Shown here: positions 32,594 through 40,336 of the stretch, piece by piece
How positions within the stretch are numbered: position 1 is the stretch's first letter
Layout of the letters: every line of letters begins with the position of its first letter
DNA from: Phycisphaerales bacterium
GTDB lineage: Bacteria; Planctomycetota; Phycisphaerae; Phycisphaerales; UBA5793
Direction of reading: 5' to 3'
DNA: 64,000 bases
NCBI GenBank assembly: GCA_020852515.1
Contig: JADZAS010000016.1
Span: 404,062 to 468,061, forward strand
The notes under the pieces: generated by a model
Told to the model about the DNA's origin: nothing
The model's input: the letters and a program-made list of their open reading frames with translations, nothing else
Database searches by the model: none
Position numbers and translations under genes: made by a program

Positions 32594-35251
32594 CTACTGG
32601 GTGATCTGAGATTCGACGGGCCGGCTCTTGACGCTCCACGCGCCGCCGGGGCCGCGCCGGATCACGGCCTGCGTGAACACCGGCGTGCCGAGCGGCGCGC
32701 CTCCTGGAATGCTCAGGCGAAGCGAGGCCACGCCGGAAGCGTCCGCTCTGGCCGAGTCGATGATCGTCAGCGGGTTGCGCAGATCGAGGCACAGACCACC
32801 GAGTTGCGGCGGGCAGGCGCCTTGGCCGAGGCCGCGCGTGCTGTAGAGGAAGTGCACCTGCTCGCCGGGCACGGCCCCCTGCGCGTGGAGCGTCGCCGTC
32901 TGCCCGCGGCGGAGCGGCGTCTGTGAGAGGATGATGTCATAGTCCGACGGCGCAACGCCACGGAAGATGCTCACGCCGGGGTACCACCAGCGGCCGTTGT
33001 CAACCTGGCAGAGCACCGCCAGATCGACGGTGCCATCGCCGTCAAAGTCGCCGGTGATCATGTCAAAGGCATCCTGGCCGACGCCCAGGCGCATGAGCCG
33101 GTCGAAGGCGCCGTTGCCGACGCCCTTCCAGTAGGAGACGTCCTGCGCGCTGAAGTTCGCGGTGAAGGCGTCGATCTCGCCGTCACCTTCGGCGTCGCCG
33201 AAGTAGAGGCCAGCGGTGTGATCGGCATAGCCGTATGAGCCGTGGTACGTATCGAGGATGTGGAAGTCACCGTTGCCCCGGTTGCGCCGCACGCCCAGGC
33301 CCGTCTCATCGAGGTTGTAGATGGTGGCGAAGTCGATCGAGGCGTTGCGGTCGAAGTCGGCGGCGCCGAAGGCGCGCACGCCACGACCGGCCGGAACCTC
33401 GAACGACGCCTGGAAACGACCGTCTCCGAGCCCGAAGGCAACCGTGGCGCTGCCCTGCAGGCCGGAGTCAGTGAGCAGATCGGGCCAGCCGTCGCCATTG
33501 AAGTCACCCATGCCGATCTTGCGGACGAAATCGGTCGTGGTGTTGCGCACCGGCGCATTAAACGAACCGGTGCCTCGATTGATCGCGACATTGACTTCGA
33601 AGAATCCGCTGAACACGACGTCGAGGGCGCCGTCGGCGTTGACATCCCAGAGGTTCATGTCCCCTTCGACGTACGCGGACGTGATGAACTGCATCGCTCC
33701 AAACGAGCCGTTGCCGCTGTTGAGCCGGGCGCGGATGGCGCCGGTGCTGTCGCGGAAAACCAGATCGAGTCGGCCGTCGCCGCTGATGTCGGCAAGGCGC
33801 ACGACAGTGGGATAGGTTGACGCGCTGTAGGTTTCGATCGCGGCGAAGCTGCCGTCGCCTTGGTTGCGGCGCACGGTGATGCCGTGCTGCTCGGCGAAGT
33901 CCGCGCGGAAGCCGGCGACGAGATCGAGGTCGCCGTCGCTGTCGATGTCGCCCGCCAAAAGGTTCGTCGGAAAGGCCGGCGAGAGGCCCGGGCTGGTCAT
34001 GTCAATGACGGGCGGCTGGATGAACGTGCCGTCGCCGGGGTTTTCGTAGACACATGCGCCCATCGACTCGGAGCAGACCACGACAACCTCCAGGTCGGTG
34101 TCGCCGTCGAGATCGGTCGCGTGAATGGAGCGCGGATTGCGCCCGCAGCGGAAGCGTTGGGGGGCGGCGAAGCCGCCGCTGCCGTTGCCCGCCACAAGAT
34201 ACCACTGGCTGCTGCTGGTGGCGACGAGAGCATCAAGCCAGCCGTCTCCTGTAACGTCGGCGGTGCGGATGCTGCTGGGGCCGCGCGTGTACGAGTTGAG
34301 TTCGATCGCTTCGGGCGGCGGGAAACTGCCGCCCCCACTGTTGCGCCAGAAACCGAAGGCGCCCTCGTAGAATCCGCCGCTGTCCGCGTGGCCATAGAAC
34401 ACGTCCTGATCGCCGTCGCGATCGAAGTCGACGACGTGGATGGCGGGATCTTCCGGCAGCGAGCCCTGCTCGATGCCCGTGAACGTGCCGGCAGAGGTGA
34501 ACTGGCCGCTGCCGCCGTTGCGCATAAACGTCCACCGGTTCGTTTCATGGCCGACAGCCAGATCGACGTCGGTGTCGCCGTCGAGGTCGCCCACGGTGAT
34601 GCGATTCGTGCCGGCGGTAAGCGTGTACACGGCAGGCGTGCGAAAGCCGCCGACGCCGTCGCTCAGGATGACCGCGATCGAGTTGCCGTATTCGATGTAT
34701 CGATCGTGCGCGACGGCAAAGTCGAGCCAGCCGTCTCCATTCAGATCGGCGGTTGTCAGACCGTTGGGTCCGGTGGAGCCGGCGCCCAGAAGGCGCGTGC
34801 GGGTGAACTGACCTGATCCGTTGTTGGACCAGATTGAGATGAGGTTGCCTTCCCAGAACCGGCCGGTCTCGGCGACTGCAACGTCGATGTCGCCGTCGCG
34901 ATCGAAGTCGCCCACTTCGACGTCATTGCTTTCCAGCGTGAGCGGATAGGTGACAAATGGCTCATAGCCGCCGACGCCATCTCCCACGAGGATGGAGAGG
35001 TGCGCCGTTCCGCCGAAACTCACGACGGCCAGATCGGGAACAAGGTCGGCGTTGAAGTCGGCCACGCGCGATGCGGCGGGGAAAATGCCCTCCGGATACA
35101 CCGCCGTCTCATACGAGAGCCACGGCACGTCAAAGGGCACGGTACGCGTCTGCGACGACGCGGAGCCGGCGATTGCGAGAAGCACCGCGGCGGCGATCGC
35201 GGCGCTCGATGCGGCGAGGCGATCGCGGGACTGAATCATTCGGGCATTCAT
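32594..35251 (-). CDS. Secreted FG-GAP/VCBS repeat protein 1
   Basis: This 885-residue protein has a signal peptide (A-A-A-V-L-L-A-I-A-G-S-A-S-S-Q). More than a dozen FG-GAP/VCBS-type repeats follow, each around D-x-D-x-D-G-D-x-D-L/V, with calcium-type aspartate clusters, and fold as seven-bladed propellers. The last ~115 residues form a separate C-terminal domain with G-A-V-P-G-E-Q-V-H-F-L-Y-S, C-L-D-L-R-N-P and A-R-A-D-A-S-G-V-A-S. A related domain ends the subtilases at 38449 and 40337. ATG 35251 has GGAG upstream. It is extracellular or surface exposed; ligand unknown. It lies in tandem with a second FG-GAP gene upstream. Confidence 0.88.
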   Translation of the reverse strand: MNARMIQSRDRLAASSAAIAAAVLLAIAGSASSQTRTVPFDVPWLSYETAVYPEGIFPAASRVADFNADLVPDLAVVSFGGTAHLSILVGDGVGGYEPFVTYPLTLESNDVEVGDFDRDGDIDVAVAETGRFWEGNLISIWSNNGSGQFTRTRLLGAGSTGPNGLTTADLNGDGWLDFAVAHDRYIEYGNSIAVILSDGVGGFRTPAVYTLTAGTNRITVGDLDGDTDVDLAVGHETNRWTFMRNGGSGQFTSAGTFTGIEQGSLPEDPAIHVVDFDRDGDQDVFYGHADSGGFYEGAFGFWRNSGGGSFPPPEAIELNSYTRGPSSIRTADVTGDGWLDALVATSSSQWYLVAGNGSGGFAAPQRFRCGRNPRSIHATDLDGDTDLEVVVVCSESMGACVYENPGDGTFIQPPVIDMTSPGLSPAFPTNLLAGDIDSDGDLDLVAGFRADFAEQHGITVRRNQGDGSFAAIETYSASTYPTVVRLADISGDGRLDLVFRDSTGAIRARLNSGNGSFGAMQFITSAYVEGDMNLWDVNADGALDVVFSGFFEVNVAINRGTGSFNAPVRNTTTDFVRKIGMGDFNGDGWPDLLTDSGLQGSATVAFGLGDGRFQASFEVPAGRGVRAFGAADFDRNASIDFATIYNLDETGLGVRRNRGNGDFHILDTYHGSYGYADHTAGLYFGDAEGDGEIDAFTANFSAQDVSYWKGVGNGAFDRLMRLGVGQDAFDMITGDFDGDGTVDLAVLCQVDNGRWWYPGVSIFRGVAPSDYDIILSQTPLRRGQTATLHAQGAVPGEQVHFLYSTRGLGQGACPPQLGGLCLDLRNPLTIIDSARADASGVASLRLSIPGGAPLGTPVFTQAVIRRGPGGAWSVKSRPVESQITQ

Positions 35252-35322
35252 GGGTTTTCTCCATCGGGTGCGCTTGAAGCAAGCGCGGTGTAGGTCATTG
35301 CGGAGTTGGAGTTGTGCAAGTC

Positions 35323-35351
35323 GGCAGCGCGGCGTGAAGGGCCGCGCTGCC
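35323..35351 (-). terminator. Strong hairpin after the 35360-37984 gene
   Basis: GGCAGCGCGGC (35323-35333) pairs perfectly with GCCGCGCTGCC (35341-35351) with a 7-base loop, just downstream of the minus-strand stop codon. There is no clear T tract, so it may be a weak terminator or an RNA-stabilising hairpin. Confidence 0.5.
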
Positions 35352-35359
35352 GCCGTCGA

Positions 35360-37984
35360 TCAGAGACCCTCGACGTTGGAAGTCGCGCAGTTCGACACGT
35401 CGAGCGCCTGCAGGTACACGCGGCCGCACGCGCCCGAGGGCGCGTTGCCGGTGATGATGGCGAGGCCGTTGGCGTCGGCCCGGGCCGTCCGAAGCAGAGT
35501 CGCGGTGCCGTTCAGGCCCAGGCGCGTGCCCGCACACGGGCCGGTGGGGATGGCGACCGAGCCGGTGCCGAAGGCGTAGATGAACGCGACGTTGGCCCCC
35601 GGCGCGGCGCCGTCCGCGGTCAGGGTGATCGTCCCGGGGCAGAGTCCGTCGATGGCGAGCGAAAAACCGCCGCCTGTGGAGCCGTAGCCCTCGAGGATCG
35701 TGACCATGTCCGTAAATCCGCCAGGCGGCAGGCTGACGATTGTCGCGATGTCGATGACCTCATCACCGGTGAAGTCGCCAAAGAGCGACGAGCTAGCCGA
35801 GTACCCCGCGCCGTAGCGCTGGGGCGATTGAAGCGTTCCGTCGCCGTTGCCCAGGTAAATCGAAATGTCCCCGGGTGCGTTGGCGGTGAGCACGAGATCC
35901 ATGTTGCCATCGCCGTCGATGTCGGCGGCGTCGCAGTTGGACGCGATGCGATAGGCGCTTTCACGTCCGGTCGGGCCGGGATAGATGACGGGAAATCCGA
36001 AGTCGCCGTCGCCGTAACCGGGCATCAGGGAGACTTGAGTCGTGCCAAAGGAGGGCTGGGGCAGCAGCGTACACAGATCGAGGTGCCCGTCGCCGTTGAA
36101 GTCGGCCACGTCAAACCTGGAGGCCTGCTCGCCCTGCGTGATTACCGGATCAAACGTGAAGTCTCCGCGGCCGGGCCAGTTGGTGATACCCAGCGCCGTG
36201 TTCGAGAGCAGATCGGGATGGGTGTCGTGATCGAGATCGACCACCTTGAGGCCGTTTGGAATCGACGACTGAATCTTCTGCATGAACGTGAACGACGTGC
36301 CGCTGCCGTTGCCGCGGAAGATGTAGATGCCCGAACTCGGTCCCGGGTCAGTCAGGACTACGTCGCGGATGGTGTCGTGATTCAGATCGACCGCATCGAG
36401 TTCGCCGGCTTGCGAAGCGCCCACGGGCGTGATCACGCCGGGCAAGAACGTCCCGTCGCCGCGATTGAGCGACACCGCGAAGTTGTACGGCGGCGAACTG
36501 CGATCCGGGCCGAACACCATGTCGGGGTACTCGTCGTTGTTCATGTCACGCAGCAGCACGGAGCCGGGGTTCATCGGCGGCTGGTAGGTCGTGGCCGGCG
36601 CGAAGGTGCCGTCGCCGTTGTTTCGAAGGATGAACGCCTGCGAATCGACGCTGACGATGTCCAGATCGCCGTCGCGATCGATGTCGGCCTCGTCGATGTT
36701 GTGCGTGAGCGTGCCGATGCGGTACTGGGGCAGTCTGGTCAACACTCCATTGCCGGTGTTCTCGTGCACCGTCAGGACCGTCGAGTCGTTGGCGACGGTG
36801 ACGACTTCCGTATCGCCGTCGCCGTCGGCGTCGAATCCGACCGCGTCACTCGTCCACTTGGCCGCCCGGTAGGTGACGGAGGGCAGGAAGTTACCGGTGC
36901 GATCATTGAGGAGCAGATCAAAGCCGTCATACGAGCGGCCGGAGGGGTTGGCGGCGATGAGATCGGGCCAGCCATCGTCGTTCACATCTGCGGCGTTGAG
37001 CGAGACAACCGTCCACGACCAGTCGCCCATGGGGTAGGTGGTGAAGGGTCCGAAGACGCCCTGGCCGTCGTTGCGCCGAACGGTCACAATACCGCGATTC
37101 GGGCTGCCGTTAGTGGCCGTAGTCGCAACGAGGTCGGGATCGCCGTCGCGATCGACGTCGACCAGCGCAACGCGCGAATTGGCGTACTGGGTATCGTTGG
37201 CGTGCAGATAGAAGACGGGCGCGCCGAAGTTGCCCGCGCCGTCGTTGAGGAGGATCGCGTTTCCGGTGGCGTTCTGACGCCCGACGAGCAGGTCGAGATC
37301 ATCATCGCCGTCGATGTCGGCGGCAGCGACGCGCTGAACGTTGGCGCCGACCATGGTGGTGCGCGGCGCCGCAAAGCCGGTCTGGTTGCCCGACTGCCGG
37401 TTGTGGACCATCAGCGAGACGGTCGAGCCGTTGCCATAGAAGTCGCCATCCGCCGTGACGATGTCAGGAAAGCCGTCGCCGGTGAAGTCGGCCACGACGA
37501 GGCCGATCGGGCCCGGCCCGCTGGTCACCAGCCGGTAGGGGTTGGCGAAGGTGCCGTTGGCGTTGCCGTGCCACCAGTAGACCTTTCGCGCCTGACTGAA
37601 GTCGCTCGGCACGGTTGCAATCGCGTCCACATGGCCGTCGCCGTCGATGTCATGGAGCACGAGGTCGGCCAGGTCATCGCCGTACGGTACGTCGTTGCGC
37701 GAAGCCAACTCGAAGACGCCGCCGCCCTGGTTGAGCATGACGACGAGGCCCGGTTGACCGTAGTACTCGTTGGCCACGACCACATCCAAGTCGGTGTCGC
37801 CGTCGAGGTCGGCGTAATCAATCGCGACCGGTGCGAAATAGGGGAACGCGCCGCTCGCGTAGGCGCGCCACGCCGAATCGACGAGGTCAGCGCCTCCTTG
37901 AGGCTGGGCGAGGGCCGCCGTCGCGGCCAGGCCTGCGGCGAAGCCGGTGATTCGTGCGGCAATGCTTGAATTCCTTCGACTCAC
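35360..37984 (-). CDS. Secreted FG-GAP/VCBS repeat protein 2
   Basis: This 874-residue protein starts with a signal peptide (A-A-G-L-A-A-T-A-A-L-A-Q). Numerous FG-GAP repeats follow, with D-x-D-G-D-D-D-L or D-x-N-x-D-x-x-x-D signatures spaced about 55-65 residues apart. The C-terminal ~100 residues follow the template L-C-P-G-T-I-T-L-T, then G-S-V-A-I-P-T-G-P-C-A-G-T-R-L-G-L, A-C-G-R-V-Y-L-Q and C-A-T-S-N-V, matching the end of the protein at 28675-29715. The start ATG 37984 has AAGGAG upstream. It is probably extracellular; partners are unknown. Confidence 0.88.
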   Translation of the reverse strand: MSRRNSSIAARITGFAAGLAATAALAQPQGGADLVDSAWRAYASGAFPYFAPVAIDYADLDGDTDLDVVVANEYYGQPGLVVMLNQGGGVFELASRNDVPYGDDLADLVLHDIDGDGHVDAIATVPSDFSQARKVYWWHGNANGTFANPYRLVTSGPGPIGLVVADFTGDGFPDIVTADGDFYGNGSTVSLMVHNRQSGNQTGFAAPRTTMVGANVQRVAAADIDGDDDLDLLVGRQNATGNAILLNDGAGNFGAPVFYLHANDTQYANSRVALVDVDRDGDPDLVATTATNGSPNRGIVTVRRNDGQGVFGPFTTYPMGDWSWTVVSLNAADVNDDGWPDLIAANPSGRSYDGFDLLLNDRTGNFLPSVTYRAAKWTSDAVGFDADGDGDTEVVTVANDSTVLTVHENTGNGVLTRLPQYRIGTLTHNIDEADIDRDGDLDIVSVDSQAFILRNNGDGTFAPATTYQPPMNPGSVLLRDMNNDEYPDMVFGPDRSSPPYNFAVSLNRGDGTFLPGVITPVGASQAGELDAVDLNHDTIRDVVLTDPGPSSGIYIFRGNGSGTSFTFMQKIQSSIPNGLKVVDLDHDTHPDLLSNTALGITNWPGRGDFTFDPVITQGEQASRFDVADFNGDGHLDLCTLLPQPSFGTTQVSLMPGYGDGDFGFPVIYPGPTGRESAYRIASNCDAADIDGDGNMDLVLTANAPGDISIYLGNGDGTLQSPQRYGAGYSASSSLFGDFTGDEVIDIATIVSLPPGGFTDMVTILEGYGSTGGGFSLAIDGLCPGTITLTADGAAPGANVAFIYAFGTGSVAIPTGPCAGTRLGLNGTATLLRTARADANGLAIITGNAPSGACGRVYLQALDVSNCATSNVEGL

Positions 37985-38448
37985 GGTTCACTCCTTCCGA
38001 AGTTGGCCAGCGGTGAGCACCACTCGCCTCGGTGATCAAAATTTCTGCCAGTTGTCTCAAGTCGGGCCCACTCGCGGCTTGCCGGGCAGCCGTTGGGCCT
38101 GTTGCCTCACGAAATGCAATGGCGGTGCCATGGGGGTAGCGGCATGAGCAAACCGCTGAAACAGGCGAGAACCGGGGAAACCGCCCCGATGCGCCGGGGG
38201 TCTGGGCGCGTGCCCAGCCTCTGCGCCGGCCGCGCGAAACTGGGTAAGCAGGCAACTCGCTTCAGGTGTGAGAACAGCGCCGCGACGCGATCCGGCGCGA
38301 TTTCCGCAGGAAGTTTGGATAAATTCGCTTCCGTCGGCGGTTATGTTGAGGTATTCTATCGGCGTCTCTTGGTCGCCCGCGCTCGCGGTGCGGCTGGAGC
38401 TTGCGTCACTGTGCCCAAGTCACCTGGTCTTTGGAAAGCGAGAAGAAG
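37985..38448. other. Divergent intergenic region upstream of subtilase 1
   Basis: This 464-base gap separates the FG-GAP operon from the subtilases. It contains a short GC hairpin CTGGGC...GCCCAG at about 38202-38217 and an AT-rich patch at 38315-38360 (GGATAAATT and GGTATTCT) that may hold the promoter of the subtilase gene. Short open frames here have no recognisable domains. I looked for a riboswitch and found none. Confidence 0.45.
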
Positions 38449-40221
38449 ATGAAACGATTGGTGTGTGTCGGCGCTGCGGCCGCCGCCTTGTCGGCCCCGG
38501 CGCTGGCAGGCGAAATCGACGGCGACCTGCGGAAGATCCTGCTCGAAGCGCGCGATAATGAAGTGATCTCGACGCTGGTCTACCTCTCCGACCAGGTCAA
38601 TATCGCGCAAATGAACCACGATTTCAATCGCCAGAACCTGCCTCTGAGCGAGCGGCATCGTCTGGTCGTTACCACGCTCCATGAAAAGGCGGCCAACACG
38701 CAGGGAGCGCTGCTCGCCCACCTGACCGCACTCAAGGACGCCGGTCGCATCGCTGACTACCAGTCCTATTGGATCTCCAATGTCATTCGCGTTGACGCCA
38801 CGCGAGGCGAAATCGTCCGTCTCGCCGGCCGCGGCGATGTGCTTCGTGTTTATTTCAATTACCCGATCGAACTGGTCGCCCCCGTCGGCGAACCGATTGA
38901 AGTTGAGCAGGGCGGAAACGGCGGCCTTGACAACCCCGAGCCCGGTCTTGTTGCCATTCGCGCTCCGGAAGTCTGGACCGAGTTCGGCGTCATGGGCAAT
39001 GGCGTGCTCACTTCAACTCTCGACACCGGCGTGGACGGTAATCACCCGGCGCTGGCCAGCCGCTGGGCGGGCGTGGCCGACTCGCGCTACGCCGGCCACC
39101 CCGAGTGGGCGTGGTTCGATCCGGTGACCAACACGACCTTCCCGACGGCATTCGGCAGCCACGGCACCCACACCATGGGCACAGTGTGCGGAGGCGCGCC
39201 CGGCGATGAAGTCGGCGTGGCCCCCGGCGCTACGTGGATCCACGCGGCGGTCATCGATCGCGTGAGCATTCAGCGCACCGTCGCCGATTCGCTGCTCGCA
39301 TTCGAGTGGTTGATCGATCCGGATGGCGATCCGAATACCAACTGGGACGTTCCTGCCGTGTGCTCGAACTCATGGGGACTGGTGACCGGCCACGGCTACC
39401 AGCCCTGCGATCAGACCTTCTGGACGCACCTGGACGCCTGCGAAGCCGCGGGCACGCTCATCACTTTCTCGGCCGGAAACGAGGGATCTTCTGGTCTGCG
39501 GCGCCCTGCCGATCGCGCGACCGACGACTACCGCACCTTTGCGGTGGCGGCGGTGGACGGCAACCAGCAGGGCTGGCCGATCGCGTCGTTCTCCTCGCGC
39601 GGGCCGACGAACTGCACGCCCAACGGCCAGCCGGCGATCAAGCCGGACATCTCCGCGCCGGGCGTCAATGTGCGATCCGCCATGCCGGGTAATTCGTACG
39701 GCCTGCTCAGCGGAACGTCGATGGCTTCGCCGCACATCAACGGCGTGGTCTGCCTCATGCGCGAAGTCAATCCGGATCTGCCCGTCGATGACATCAAGCA
39801 GATCATCTTCGACACCGCCGTCGATCTCGGCACCCAGGGCGAGGACAACAGCTACGGCTGGGGCATGGTTGATGCGTACGAAGCCGTCGTCGCGGCCATG
39901 ACCGGCGACATCCCGATGCGACTGGTGACGTCGCGGTTTGTCTCCGGCGTGAACGGCGACGCGGAAGTGTTCCGCGCCACGCCCGGCGCGACGGTCGTGT
40001 TCGTGTACAGCACCCAGGGCGCCGGCAGCACCTATGTGCCGCAACTGGATGTCACGCTCGATCTCGCCCAGCCGCGCCAGGCCGGCATTCGCACCGCGGA
40101 TCAGGATGGCTACGCCCTGCTCCGCAAGCGCATTCCGTCGAACACCGTGGGCGTGCGCGTGTACATGCAGGCGTGCGAGTTCCAGCGCAAGTCAAACGTC
40201 ACCGATCAGGTGATTGAGTAA
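38449..40221 (+). CDS. Secreted subtilisin-like serine peptidase 1 (S8)
   Basis: This 590-residue protein has a signal peptide (V-C-V-G-A-A-A-A-A-L-S-A-P-A-L-A-G). A propeptide-like N-terminal domain (about 20-160) precedes an S8 catalytic domain with Asp192 (L-D-T-G-V-D), His238 (S-H-G-T-H) and Ser424 (G-T-S-M-A-S-P-H). The oxyanion asparagine is in S-A-G-N-E-G. A C-terminal ~105-residue beta domain (V-V-F-V-Y-S-T-Q-G-A-G-S, L-D-L-A-Q-P, ends V-T-D-Q-V-I-E) follows. ATG 38449 was chosen for its signal peptide and the GAGAAGAAG upstream. It is one of two tandem paralogues with near-identical catalytic domains. Confidence 0.93.
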   Translation: MKRLVCVGAAAAALSAPALAGEIDGDLRKILLEARDNEVISTLVYLSDQVNIAQMNHDFNRQNLPLSERHRLVVTTLHEKAANTQGALLAHLTALKDAGRIADYQSYWISNVIRVDATRGEIVRLAGRGDVLRVYFNYPIELVAPVGEPIEVEQGGNGGLDNPEPGLVAIRAPEVWTEFGVMGNGVLTSTLDTGVDGNHPALASRWAGVADSRYAGHPEWAWFDPVTNTTFPTAFGSHGTHTMGTVCGGAPGDEVGVAPGATWIHAAVIDRVSIQRTVADSLLAFEWLIDPDGDPNTNWDVPAVCSNSWGLVTGHGYQPCDQTFWTHLDACEAAGTLITFSAGNEGSSGLRRPADRATDDYRTFAVAAVDGNQQGWPIASFSSRGPTNCTPNGQPAIKPDISAPGVNVRSAMPGNSYGLLSGTSMASPHINGVVCLMREVNPDLPVDDIKQIIFDTAVDLGTQGEDNSYGWGMVDAYEAVVAAMTGDIPMRLVTSRFVSGVNGDAEVFRATPGATVVFVYSTQGAGSTYVPQLDVTLDLAQPRQAGIRTADQDGYALLRKRIPSNTVGVRVYMQACEFQRKSNVTDQVIE

Positions 40222-40254
40222 TACCGCGCTTCGGCGCGCAGCGTCCCCAAGTCG

Positions 40255-40280
40255 CACCGCGGGCCAGTCGGCCCGCGGTG
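40255..40280 (+). terminator. Strong hairpin between the two subtilase genes
   Basis: CACCGCGGGCC (40255-40265) pairs perfectly with GGCCCGCGGTG (40270-40280) across AGTC. No T tract follows directly (TGGCTTG), so it may be a weak terminator or a processing or stability element. Confidence 0.5.
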
Positions 40281-40336
40281 TGGCTTGAGCGGCATCTAAC
40301 TCTTTTTGCCCTTCGTGGCTTGAAAGGCGGGGAACA

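Noticed and set aside
35306..37969. A long open frame (887 codons) antisense to FG-GAP protein 2
   Set aside because: Its regular pattern is only the mirror of the FG-GAP repeats in the real gene, which has a signal peptide and a ribosome binding site.
32594..37984. Periodic repeated DNA resembling a tandem or CRISPR-like array
   Set aside because: The period is that of protein repeats (about 55-65 codons) with diverged copies around Asp-rich FG-GAP motifs, not identical repeats with unique spacers.
38090..38448. Possible c-di-GMP or cobalamin riboswitch upstream of subtilase 1
   Set aside because: CAAACC and GC hairpins are present, but the conserved core segments of those riboswitch classes are not in order.
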